This document shows, piece after piece, positions 42,718 through 50,765 of a stretch of 64,000 nt of DNA. A program made the translations under genes and the position numbers. The DNA is taken from positions 72,284 through 136,283 of the forward strand of contig CAZYBO010000005.1 in NCBI GenBank assembly GCA_964645205.1, read 5' to 3'. The DNA is from CAZYBO01 sp964645205 (GTDB lineage Bacteria; Pseudomonadota; Alphaproteobacteria; Rickettsiales; SXRF01). The notes beneath the pieces were generated by a model. That model did no database searches and had not been told where the DNA came from. It was given only the letters and a program-made list of their open reading frames with translations. Numbering within the stretch: the first letter of the stretch is position 1; each line of letters opens with the position of its first letter.

Positions 42718-43739
42718 TATTCCACCACCACGTCCGTCCACAGCTCACCCTCGTCCGGTTCGGGGCTGGACTGTGCGAATTCCGCGGCTTCGTTGACGAT
42801 AACTTTAATGTCCTTATCGATGTCCTTGAACGCATCCTCGTTGCCGAACCCCTGACGGATCATGTTGCCCTTCAGCCCTTCGATCGGGTCGCGCTGTTCC
42901 TTGTACTGCTCCACCTCTTCCTTGCTGCGGTATTTCGCAGGGTCGGACATGGAGTGGCCGCGATAGCGGTAGGTTTTCATTTCCAGCAGGAATGGGCCGT
43001 TGCCCTCGCGCACATATTGCACCGCCTCACGCCCCGCTTCGCGCACGGCCAGCACGTCCATGCCGTTGACCTGCTTTCCGGGAATGCCGAAACCCTCGCC
43101 GCGGCGGAACAGTTCGGTGGTGGAGTGCGAGCGCTTCACGCTCGTGCCCATCGCGTATTCATTGTTTTCGATGATGTAGATCACCGGCAGTTTCCACAGG
43201 CTCGCCATGTTGAACGATTCGTATACCTGCCCCTGATTCACCGAGCCGTCGCCGAAATAGGTGAGGCTCAGGCAACCGTTGTTACGGTATTTATGCGCGA
43301 ACGCGATGCCGGTGCCGATGGGCACTTGCGCGCCGACGATGCCGTGGCCGCCGTAGAAATGTTTTTCCGTGGAGAACATGTGCATCGACCCGCCCTTGCC
43401 CTTGGAGAACCCGCCGATACGTCCGGTGAGTTCCGCCATGATGCCCTTGGGATCCATGCCGCAAGCGACCATGTGGCCGTGGTCGCGGTAGCTGGTGATG
43501 ACGGCGTCGTTGGGCGTGATGCAATCTTGCATGCCGACGACCACCGCTTCCTGCCCGATATACAAATGGCAGAACCCGCCGATCAGCCCCATGCCGTAAA
43601 GCTGCCCGGCTTTTTCTTCAAAGCGGCGGATCAGCAGCATGTCGCGGTAGAGCTTGAACAGGAGTTCTTTGGAGACGGCGTTGGCGCCGCCTTTCTGGGC
43701 AGCGGTATTTTCGGGAAGTTTGCTCGCAGCTTTCGCCAT
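42717..43739 (-). CDS. pdhA: Pyruvate dehydrogenase E1 alpha subunit
   Basis: A 340-residue thiamine-diphosphate enzyme that decarboxylates pyruvate. The ThDP motif runs GDGSVNQGQVYESFNMASLW to IENN, and the regulatory/active loop YRGHSMSDPAKYR is conserved. The start at 43739 (MAKAASKLPEN) is preferred to an ATG 22 codons upstream, because the N-terminal extension would be hydrophobic and unlike the family. ftsB lies upstream on the same strand, separated by a hairpin. Confidence 0.95.
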   Translation of the reverse strand: MAKAASKLPENTAAQKGGANAVSKELLFKLYRDMLLIRRFEEKAGQLYGMGLIGGFCHLYIGQEAVVVGMQDCITPNDAVITSYRDHGHMVACGMDPKGIMAELTGRIGGFSKGKGGSMHMFSTEKHFYGGHGIVGAQVPIGTGIAFAHKYRNNGCLSLTYFGDGSVNQGQVYESFNMASLWKLPVIYIIENNEYAMGTSVKRSHSTTELFRRGEGFGIPGKQVNGMDVLAVREAGREAVQYVREGNGPFLLEMKTYRYRGHSMSDPAKYRSKEEVEQYKEQRDPIEGLKGNMIRQGFGNEDAFKDIDKDIKVIVNEAAEFAQSSPEPDEGELWTDVVVE

Positions 43740-43811
43740 GATCGCTCTCAAGGAAAGGGGTATGTGTGAGAGCTTTATAAACACTAAGAACGGGTGGTTA
43801 TGCAAGCGTTT

Positions 43812-43834
43812 AATGCAGCATGCCTTGCTGCATT
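43812..43834. other. Hairpin between ftsB and pdhA
   Basis: A perfect 9-bp stem AATGCAGCA / TGCTGCATT with a 5-base loop. No T-run follows on the minus strand, so it is not a standard terminator; it could be an attenuator, a processing site or a protein-binding site in the pdh leader. Confidence 0.5.
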
Positions 43835-43853
43835 GCAGCGTAAGCGCGCGCCG

Positions 43854-44189
43854 TTACTGAGCCTGTTCGTTGAGGAAATACACCACCTCGTTTTTACCCG
43901 CCATGCCGAGCACCAGCCGCGCCTGCTCGTCGAGCAGGTCAAGGTCGAGCGAATCGCTACTCAGACCTTTCACTTTTTTCTCCAGCGCATCATGCTCGGC
44001 GTTCACTTCCGCAAGCTCGGCTTTAAGCTGTTCCAACTTGCGCGTTTCCTTGAATAAAGCCACCACGCCGCGTTCGCCGCTGATCGCATGAAAACCGAGG
44101 TAAAACAGCACCAGCACACACAAAAGCGATACGGCCGCCCGCTTAAAAAACGGTCGCCTTACTTCAGCATATGCCTGATTTCTTCTCAT
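43854..44189 (-). CDS. ftsB: FtsB/DivIC-like septum formation protein
   Basis: A 111-residue bitopic protein. One transmembrane helix (about residues 18-36, AAVSLLCVLVLFYLGFHAI), a periplasmic coiled coil (ETRKLEQLKAELAEVNAEHDALEKKV) and a short tail (LGMAGKNEVVYF) match FtsB. It links FtsL and FtsQ in the divisome. The eno - ftsB - pdhA order is typical of alphaproteobacteria; here an opposite-strand gene separates it from eno. Confidence 0.9.
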   Translation of the reverse strand: MRRNQAYAEVRRPFFKRAAVSLLCVLVLFYLGFHAISGERGVVALFKETRKLEQLKAELAEVNAEHDALEKKVKGLSSDSLDLDLLDEQARLVLGMAGKNEVVYFLNEQAQ

Positions 44190-44298
44190 ATAGCCGCTTA
44201 ATCTACATAAAATTCAGGGATTTTGAAAGATAATTTAACAGTTGCGACTGGATTTATGCGCCCCATGCAGTTAAAATTAGCTTAACATTAAGGGCTGT

Positions 44299-44730
44299 AT
44301 GGTCATGGCTGAACGGTCGTTCGATATCGCAACCGCAATCGCAAACACCGCCGTGTTCGCGTTGATGCAACGCGCCGTCTTGCAATTAAAGTCAAGCGAT
44401 GAGGAGCGTATCGGCGGGGAAACGTTCGCGTCTACCTGCAGGATCATCGCGGCGCATTTTCATCAGGCCTGCCAGAAACTTGCGGGCAACGGCAGAATCG
44501 ATGTCGTAACCTTGCTGGAAAAAACGCAGGCGATTTTCACCGCGATGCCGGACTGGGCGCGGTTACAGCCGGAAATCACCTTGGGCGAAGCCAAAGCAGA
44601 AGCCACACGCAGGCTGCATCTCAGGATGGAATTTACGGACAAGCCGACTGAGCAGGCCGCCGTCAAACTGGTCGAAGCGATTACCGAAGGCGTTTTCCGA
44701 CAAGCGCAACCCTCGCGCTCACCGCGTTAG
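44299..44730 (+). CDS. Unrecognised cytoplasmic protein
   Basis: A 143-residue, mostly helical protein without signal peptide or membrane helix. It contains FASTCRIIAAHFHQACQKLAG and EAKAEATRRLHLRMEFTD. I do not recognise the family. ATGs at 44299 and 44305 are both possible; no clear ribosome binding site separates them. It is encoded against the flanking eno-ftsB genes, and its last 4 bases overlap the eno stop. Confidence 0.6.
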   Translation: MVMAERSFDIATAIANTAVFALMQRAVLQLKSSDEERIGGETFASTCRIIAAHFHQACQKLAGNGRIDVVTLLEKTQAIFTAMPDWARLQPEITLGEAKAEATRRLHLRMEFTDKPTEQAAVKLVEAITEGVFRQAQPSRSPR

Positions 44731-45998
44731 AAAACCGATTTACCCGCGTACCGCGCCATGCTGCCGAGCTGTTCTTCGATGCGGATCAGCTCGTTATATT
44801 TCGCGGTGCGGTCGGCGCGCGAGAGCGAGCCGGTTTTGATCTGGCCGCAATTCGTGCCCACGGCGAGATGCGCGATGGTGGTGTCTTCCGTTTCACCCGA
44901 GCGGTGCGAGAGCACGGCGCTGTAACCGGCACGCTGCGCCATTTGCACGGCGTTGAGCGTTTCGGTGAGCGTGCCGATCTGGTTGACTTTCACCAGCAAG
45001 GCGTTCGCTAATCCGTCCTCAATACCCTTCGCTAAAATCGCGGGGTTCGTAACGAATAAATCGTCGCCCACCAGCTGCACACGGTCGCCCAGCGCATCGG
45101 TAATTTCTTTCCAGCCCATATGATCGTCCTCTGCCATCGCATCTTCGATGGAGACGATGGGGAAATGCGCCACGAGGTTTTCGTAATAGCGCAGCAATTT
45201 GCTGCTATCGAGCGTCTTGCCCTCACCTTTGAGCGTGTATTTGCCGTTACTGTAAAATTCGGTGGCGGCCGCATCCAGCGCCAGCACTACGTCTTTGCCC
45301 GGCTTGTAACCCGCGCCTTCGATCGCACGCACGATATAGGCCAGCGCGTCTTCCGCCTTGCCGATATTCGGCGCGAAGCCGCCTTCATCGCCGATACTGG
45401 TGCTCAGTCCGTCTTTCGCGAGACGCGCTTTCAGCTCGTGGAAAATTTCCGCGCCCATGCGCACGGCGTCGGCGATGCTCGATGCCGACACCGGCATGAT
45501 CATGAATTCCTGAATGTCGAGCGCATTATCCGCATGCTCGCCGCCGTTGATGATGTTCATCATCGGCACCGGCAGCGTATTCGCCGACACGCCGCCCACA
45601 TAACGGAACAGCGGCATGTTCGCCGAGTCCGCCGCCGCTTTCGCCACGGCCAGCGACACGCCTAAAATCGCGTTCGCGCCGAGCTTCGATTTATTTTTCG
45701 TGCCGTCGAGCTCGATCATCGCTTCGTCGATCTTGATCTGATCTTCGGCATCCATGCCGAGCAGCGCGTCCGCGATCTCATTATTTACATGCGACACCGC
45801 TTTCAGCACGCCCTTGCCGCGATAGCGCTTTTTGTCGCCGTCGCGCAATTCAAGCGCCTCCAGCGAACCGGTGGACGCACCCGAGGGCACAGCCGCGCGA
45901 CCCCATGCGCCGTCCTCCAGCGCCACGTCTACTTCAATGGTCGGGTTGCCTCGGCTGTCGATAATTTCGCGGGCGTGGATATGTTCGATGGCTGTCAC
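44727..45998 (-). CDS. eno: Enolase
   Basis: A 423-residue glycolytic enzyme that converts 2-phosphoglycerate to phosphoenolpyruvate. The N-terminal SRGNPTIEVDV, the metal- and substrate-binding SIEDAMAEDDHMGW, and the C-terminal signature LSHRSGETEDTTIAHLAVG are intact. Start codon GTG. It forms part of the conserved pyrG-kdsA-eno-ftsB-pdhA neighbourhood. Confidence 0.97.
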   Translation of the reverse strand: MTAIEHIHAREIIDSRGNPTIEVDVALEDGAWGRAAVPSGASTGSLEALELRDGDKKRYRGKGVLKAVSHVNNEIADALLGMDAEDQIKIDEAMIELDGTKNKSKLGANAILGVSLAVAKAAADSANMPLFRYVGGVSANTLPVPMMNIINGGEHADNALDIQEFMIMPVSASSIADAVRMGAEIFHELKARLAKDGLSTSIGDEGGFAPNIGKAEDALAYIVRAIEGAGYKPGKDVVLALDAAATEFYSNGKYTLKGEGKTLDSSKLLRYYENLVAHFPIVSIEDAMAEDDHMGWKEITDALGDRVQLVGDDLFVTNPAILAKGIEDGLANALLVKVNQIGTLTETLNAVQMAQRAGYSAVLSHRSGETEDTTIAHLAVGTNCGQIKTGSLSRADRTAKYNELIRIEEQLGSMARYAGKSVF

Positions 45999-46107
45999 GG
46001 GATGCTCACTTAAATTTAATACAAATTAACAGTTGAAATTTCATGCTGGGCTACCGGCTGCACATAGGCTATACTGGCTAGAGTGTGACCTTGAACGGGA
46101 GTAGCGT

Positions 46108-46569
46108 ATGAGCATCTCTGTTGGCATGAAAGCACGCAAAAAGCAATCTTCTTTATCAGCCCCGCCCGAGGCGGGCAGCGCACCCCCGCTGGAGAAATCC
46201 ATACTCGCGCTGGAAAGCGCCTGCCTGCGTATCCTCGAAAACCGCAACGCCACCGGTGTCCACGACACCGACCGGCTCTACTGGCAACAACGCCTGAAAA
46301 ACATCGCCACCCCCGTATCGCTGGCGCTGCGCGAATGCCGCGGCCTGCGCCGCTTCCACAACCATTACCGCCACCGCGAGGACGACGAAGCCGTGCTGCG
46401 CCCCGTCATGGAACCCTGCCCCATCACCATGCTCGCACAGGTATGCGACCACGCGCTGGAAGCCTGCCGCTACGACCTGCTAGGCGTCCGCGACAACGGC
46501 CTCAACAGCCAACGCCGCGCACTGGAAGCCGCGTTGCAGGGATTTTTGATACGGCAGAGGAAAGCGTAA
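46108..46569 (+). CDS. Unrecognised protein
   Basis: A 153-residue soluble protein with helical, Arg-rich character (LESACLRILENRNATGVHDT, FHNHYRHREDDEAVLRPVME). No family recognised. GGGAG lies 6 bases upstream of the ATG. It is divergent from eno and convergent with kdsA; the palindromic repeat at 46589 follows its stop and could end the transcript. Confidence 0.6.
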   Translation: MSISVGMKARKKQSSLSAPPEAGSAPPLEKSILALESACLRILENRNATGVHDTDRLYWQQRLKNIATPVSLALRECRGLRRFHNHYRHREDDEAVLRPVMEPCPITMLAQVCDHALEACRYDLLGVRDNGLNSQRRALEAALQGFLIRQRKA

Positions 46570-46588
46570 AATAACCTGCTTTAACCTT

Positions 46589-46660
46589 TGTCATTCCTGC
46601 GAAAGCAGGAATCTTGGGTTTAGCCGAAAAGCATAGATTCCTGCTTTCGCAGGAATGACA
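46589..46660. repeat. GTCATTCCTG-type palindromic repeat, no gene
   Basis: Arms 46589-46614 and 46635-46660 are perfect 26-base inverted repeats around 20 bases, and each arm is also a small hairpin (CCTGC-GAAA-GCAGG). The arm is identical to the left end of GIY-YIG unit 1. It lies between two convergent genes, where the hairpin could also serve as a terminator. Confidence 0.9.
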
Positions 46661-46670
46661 ACATATGAAG

Positions 46671-47513
46671 TTACAATGCCTTCGTAATCTTATCGTGCTC
46701 TTTCAGCAGCACGAGCAGGCGCTCCATATCGTCGAGCCGCATCATGCAGGGCCCGTCGGACGGTGCGTTGTCGGGGTCTTGGTGCGTTTCCATGAATAAT
46801 CCCGCCACGCCGACTGCCACCGCAGCTTTGGCGAGGATGGGCACATATTGCCGCTGGCCGCCAGATGCACCGCCCTGCCCGCCGGGTTGCTGCACGCTGT
46901 GCGTGGCGTCGAACACCACCGGGCAGCCGGTTTGCGCCATGATCGGCAATGCACGCATATCGGTAACCAGCGTGTTGTAACCGAAGCTGGCGCCGCGCTC
47001 GGTGAGGATGACATTCGGGTTGCCCGCGTAATCCATTTTATCCACCGCGTTTTTCATATCCCACGGCGCAAGGAACTGGCCTTTTTTGATGTTGATAACC
47101 TTGTCGGTGCGCGCAGCCGCCAGCAGCATATCCGTCTGGCGCGAAAGAAAGGCGGGAATCTGCAAAATGTCCACATGCGGCGCAACCACTTCGCACTGCT
47201 CCTCGGTGTGCACATCGGTAAGCACCGGACAGCCCAGCTCCTCGCGAATTTCGTCGAAAATCGGCAGCGCCTTCACCAGCCCCACGCCGCGCTTACCCGC
47301 GATGCTCGTGCGGTTCGCCTTATCGTACGACGATTTGTAGATGAACGGGATGTCGAGCGTGTTGGTGAGCTTGATCAGCGCCTCAGCCATGAACAGCGTG
47401 TGGTCGCGGTTTTCCACCTGACATGGCCCCGCGATAAGCACAAACGGCATGTCGTTGCCGATGGTGATGTTGCCGATGGTGATGTGGCGAATAGCGGTCA
47501 TATCAGTCGTCAT
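46671..47513 (-). CDS. kdsA: 3-deoxy-D-manno-octulosonate 8-phosphate synthase
   Basis: A 280-residue aldolase that condenses arabinose-5-phosphate and phosphoenolpyruvate for KDO. FVLIAGPCQVENRDH, YKSSYDKANRTS, TDVHTEEQCEVVAPHVDILQIPAF and FDATHSVQQPGG are all present. The N-terminus has a small duplication (ITIGNITIGN). The first ATG (47513) lies inside the terminal repeat of GIY-YIG unit 2; the second (47501, MTAIRHITIG) may be the ancestral start. Confidence 0.96.
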   Translation of the reverse strand: MTTDMTAIRHITIGNITIGNDMPFVLIAGPCQVENRDHTLFMAEALIKLTNTLDIPFIYKSSYDKANRTSIAGKRGVGLVKALPIFDEIREELGCPVLTDVHTEEQCEVVAPHVDILQIPAFLSRQTDMLLAAARTDKVINIKKGQFLAPWDMKNAVDKMDYAGNPNVILTERGASFGYNTLVTDMRALPIMAQTGCPVVFDATHSVQQPGGQGGASGGQRQYVPILAKAAVAVGVAGLFMETHQDPDNAPSDGPCMMRLDDMERLLVLLKEHDKITKAL

Positions 47514-47882
47514 CCTGCGGGTTGCGAAGCAACAGCGCAGGATCTCTCCCCGGTGAGCCCGGAATAGAGATCAGCCCACGCAGGATTTTTTGTTTCGATA
47601 ATAGATAGTTTCTTTTCACGATGAATATTCTTCAACTTTTTCTCCGCTTCAATAGCAGCCACAATCGTTTCGTGACATTCGAACCAAACCAGCCGCGTGA
47701 GATTATACCGTTTCGTGAAACCGGCAACCATCTTTTCTTTATGTTGCCATACACGTTTTACCAGATCGGATGTCACGCCAATGTAAATCGTCCCACGATA
47801 GCCATTAGACATCATGTAAACATACCCGCCAACCATCGCTTCGGATCCTGTGCTCTTGCCTGCGGCAAGCCACAGGATGACG
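47508..47882. mobile_element. GIY-YIG palindrome unit 2
   Basis: A 375-bp unit between pyrG and kdsA. The terminal inverted repeats (47508-47545 and 47843-47882) share GTCATCCTGYGG, an inner TTGC/GCAA hairpin and CAGGATC. They are longer and more diverged than in units 1 and 3. The enclosed GIY-YIG gene fills the space and its stop lies in the left repeat. The kdsA start codon lies in the outer part of the same repeat. Confidence 0.75.
47510..47836 (-). CDS. GIY-YIG nuclease, unit 2
   Basis: A 108-residue GIY-YIG protein, paralogous to the ones at 42.2 and 55.8 kb. Signature GYVYMMSN ... IYIGVTSDLVKRVWQHK, then AIEAEKKLKNIHREKKLSIIE with the downstream Glu, and NPAWADLY. The last ~13 residues (TGERSCAVASQPAG) are translated terminal repeat. 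AGGATC from the other repeat lies 7 bases upstream of the ATG. Confidence 0.9.
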   Translation of the reverse strand: MVGGYVYMMSNGYRGTIYIGVTSDLVKRVWQHKEKMVAGFTKRYNLTRLVWFECHETIVAAIEAEKKLKNIHREKKLSIIETKNPAWADLYSGLTGERSCAVASQPAG

Positions 47883-47886
47883 ATTT

Positions 47887-49572
47887 TTACGATTTCTTCT
47901 TAGCCATCGGAATGATCTTATCCTTACCCGCGCTGCCCGCCTGCGCGAGTGCGGATTTCACGAAGGACGCAAACAGCGGGTGCGGCGCGAACGGGCGCGA
48001 TTTCAGTTCGGGGTGGAACTGCACGCCGACGAACCACGGATGGCCTTTCAACTCCACGATTTCCGGCAAATGGCCGGACGGCGACAAGCCGGAGAATACC
48101 AGCCCGGCTTTTTCGAGTTGCTCACGATACGCCATGTTCACTTCGTAGCGGTGGCGGTGGCGTTCGCTGATGCGCGTCGCGCCGTAGATTTCCGCAGCGA
48201 GGCTGCCTGCGGCGATGTCGCAATCATAGGCGCCGAGGCGCATGGTGCCGCCAAGGTCGCCGCCCTGCGCGCGGGTTTCCAGCACATTGCCGCGCATCCA
48301 TTCCGTCATGAGGCCGACGAGCGGCCCCTTACCTTCCTTATCGTCATACTGGCCAAATTCGGTGGAGGCGGCGTCTTTCATGCCAAGCACGTCGCGCGCG
48401 AATTCGATCACGGCAAGCTGCATCCCGAAGCAAATGCCGAGATAGGGTTTTTTATGTTCACGAGCATAAGCGATAGCTGCGATCTTGCCGTTCACCCCAC
48501 GCTCGCCGAACCCACCGGGAACGAGGATCGCATCGGCGTCGGCGAGTTTTTCCGCCGCGTCGTCTTTTGTGAAACCGCTGGCATCCACCCAGCGCACCTG
48601 CACGCGCGCCTGATTAGCGATACCCGCATGGTCGAGCGCTTCCGACAGCGATTTATACGCGTCGCCGATACCGGTATATTTGCCGACGATCGCCACCGTC
48701 ACTTCACCCTTGGGATGGCGCACGCGGTCTAAGATCGTGTCCCACTTGCCGAGGTCGGGCGCCCGTTCGCTTTCGATGCGGAAATGGTTCAGCACCTGTG
48801 CATCGAAACCCTGTTCGCTGTAGCGCTTGGGCACTTCGTAAATCGAGCTGACGTCGAGCGCCTGAATCACCGAATCTTCGCGGATGTTGCAGAACAGCGC
48901 GATCTTGCGGCGTTCCGACAACGGAATTTCCCGGTCGGCGCGGCACAGCAATATATCGGGCTGGATACCGATGGAGCGCAGTTCTTTCACCGAGTGCTGC
49001 GTCGGTTTCGTTTTCAGTTCCTTTGCAGCGGCGATATAGGGAACCAGCGTGAGATGCACATACATCACGCGCTCGCGTCCAAGCTCATAACCGAGCTGGC
49101 GGATGGCTTCGAGGAACGGCAAGCCTTCGATGTCGCCCACCGTGCCGCCGATTTCGCAAAGGATAAAATCCTCGCCGTCCGTGTCTTTCAGGATGAATTC
49201 CTTGATAAGGTCGGTGACGTGCGGAATGACCTGCACCGTGCCGCCTAAATAATCGCCGCGGCGTTCTTTCGTAAGCAGGGTGGAATAAATCTGGCCGGTG
49301 GTAACCGAGTCGCTGCGGCGCGCGTTCACGCCGGTGAAGCGCTCGTAATGGCCGAGGTCGAGATCGGTTTCCGCGCCGTCGTCGGTGACGAACACTTCGC
49401 CGTGCTGATTCGGGTTCATCGTGCCGGGATCGACGTTGAGATACGGATCGAGCTTGCGCAGGCGCACCTTATAACCGCGCGCCTGAAGCAATGCGCCGAG
49501 CGATGCCGATGCCAATCCCTTGCCGAGTGAGGATACTACGCCGCCGGTGATGAAAATAAAACGTGCGGGCAT
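47887..49572 (-). CDS. pyrG: CTP synthase
   Basis: A 561-residue enzyme that makes CTP from UTP with glutamine as nitrogen donor. The N-terminal synthase domain has FITGGVVSSLGKGLASASLG and EVFVTDDGAETDLDLGHYERF. The class I glutamine amidotransferase domain has LGICFGMQLAVIEFARD with the nucleophile Cys and VQFHPELKSRP with the catalytic His-Glu. It is followed by GIY-YIG unit 2 where kdsA would normally be adjacent. Confidence 0.97.
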   Translation of the reverse strand: MPARFIFITGGVVSSLGKGLASASLGALLQARGYKVRLRKLDPYLNVDPGTMNPNQHGEVFVTDDGAETDLDLGHYERFTGVNARRSDSVTTGQIYSTLLTKERRGDYLGGTVQVIPHVTDLIKEFILKDTDGEDFILCEIGGTVGDIEGLPFLEAIRQLGYELGRERVMYVHLTLVPYIAAAKELKTKPTQHSVKELRSIGIQPDILLCRADREIPLSERRKIALFCNIREDSVIQALDVSSIYEVPKRYSEQGFDAQVLNHFRIESERAPDLGKWDTILDRVRHPKGEVTVAIVGKYTGIGDAYKSLSEALDHAGIANQARVQVRWVDASGFTKDDAAEKLADADAILVPGGFGERGVNGKIAAIAYAREHKKPYLGICFGMQLAVIEFARDVLGMKDAASTEFGQYDDKEGKGPLVGLMTEWMRGNVLETRAQGGDLGGTMRLGAYDCDIAAGSLAAEIYGATRISERHRHRYEVNMAYREQLEKAGLVFSGLSPSGHLPEIVELKGHPWFVGVQFHPELKSRPFAPHPLFASFVKSALAQAGSAGKDKIIPMAKKKS

Positions 49573-49588
49573 AGGTGATCCTCCTGAA

Positions 49589-49930
49589 TTATTCCGGTTT
49601 CGGCACGACGGGCGCGGGCGCTTTTTCTACGGGTTTTTCCTTGGTTTCCACAGGTGCGGATTGCTCCACCGGCACGCTGTCCACGATGGAGTGATCCGTC
49701 ATACGGCTGGCGATAATGCCGAGCACGAGGCTGGTGAGCATGAAGCCCGCCGCCAGAAACGCCGTGGTGCGCGTCAGCAGGTTGGCCGCGCCGCGCCCGG
49801 TGAGAAACTGGTTTCCGCCGCCACCACCGCCGAGGCCGCCAAGACCGTCGCTGTCGGTGCGCTGGATCAGCACCATGACGATGAGGAACAATACGAGGAT
49901 AGTGTGGGTAACAAGCAATACGGTATACAT
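49589..49930 (-). CDS. secG: SecG, protein translocase subunit
   Basis: A 113-residue SecYEG component with two transmembrane helices (residues ~4-22 and ~54-76) and the Gly-rich cytoplasmic loop SDGLGGLGGGGGGNQFLTGRG. The C-terminal tail is Pro/Glu/Val-rich (ETKEKPVEKAPAPVVPKPE), as in other alphaproteobacteria. It lies between tpiA and pyrG, the normal order. Confidence 0.95.
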   Translation of the reverse strand: MYTVLLVTHTILVLFLIVMVLIQRTDSDGLGGLGGGGGGNQFLTGRGAANLLTRTTAFLAAGFMLTSLVLGIIASRMTDHSIVDSVPVEQSAPVETKEKPVEKAPAPVVPKPE

Positions 49931-49952
49931 GTATTCTCCTAATGACCAAATA

Positions 49953-50666
49953 TCATCGAGCCGCAGCGATGATCCTGCCGAATTCGTCCGCCTTCAGGCT
50001 CGCACCGCCTACCAGCACGCCGGAAACACCCGGCACGGCGAGGATGGATGCCGCGTTCGCCGCGTTAACCGAGCCGCCGTATAACACCGGGCGAGCTTTC
50101 ACGATGCCGGTAATATAGTCGTGCATCGCGCGAATGTCACCCTCTGTCGGCGTACGGCCAGAACCAATAGCCCAAACCGGCTCATATGCAAGTATAAAAT
50201 ACCCGTCCGGCAGGGATTCGCGCAACTGCTCCCCGACAATTTCCCGTTCCTTGCCCGCTTCGCGCTGGGCGAGCGTTTCCCCTATGCATATAATCGGCGT
50301 CAAACCGGCCTTCAGCGCGGCCTGCGCCTTTTTTCGCACGTCTGCGCTGGTTTCGCCATGCAGCGTGCGGCGCTCGGAATGGCCGACGATCACATGCGTG
50401 CAGCCCACCGCTTTAAGCATCGGCGCGGAAATATCGCCGGTAAATGCGCCTTGCGCTTCCGCGTGGCAATCCTGCCCGCCTACTTTAACATGCGAACCGG
50501 CCAGCTCACCGCAAACCTGCGCCAGCAGAGGCGCGGGCGGGCATACCACCACCTGCACGCCCGGCGCGGGCGCGACCGCCGCCGCCGCATGGCAAAGCGC
50601 CGAGGCGAGCGCGGGGTCTCCGTGCATTTTCCAGTTACCGGCTATGATGGTTTCGCGTTGCGTCAT
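49953..50666 (-). CDS. tpiA: Triosephosphate isomerase
   Basis: A 237-residue TIM barrel that interconverts dihydroxyacetone phosphate and glyceraldehyde-3-phosphate. Catalytic Lys in AGNWKMHG, His in VIVGHSERR, and Glu in LAYEPVWAIGSGRTPTEG. First gene of the tpiA-secG-pyrG-kdsA-eno row; divergent from the PpiD-like gene, with 99 bases between them for both promoters. Confidence 0.96.
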   Translation of the reverse strand: MTQRETIIAGNWKMHGDPALASALCHAAAAVAPAPGVQVVVCPPAPLLAQVCGELAGSHVKVGGQDCHAEAQGAFTGDISAPMLKAVGCTHVIVGHSERRTLHGETSADVRKKAQAALKAGLTPIICIGETLAQREAGKEREIVGEQLRESLPDGYFILAYEPVWAIGSGRTPTEGDIRAMHDYITGIVKARPVLYGGSVNAANAASILAVPGVSGVLVGGASLKADEFGRIIAAAR

Positions 50667-50765
50667 GGGTCTTGTCTAAATCATCAAAAACCGTTTTACA
50701 ATCTCCATTTGTCGTGCAATTCTGCTGGCTGGCAATTTTTCTGAACCTTTTTCAAGCGCTTATTT

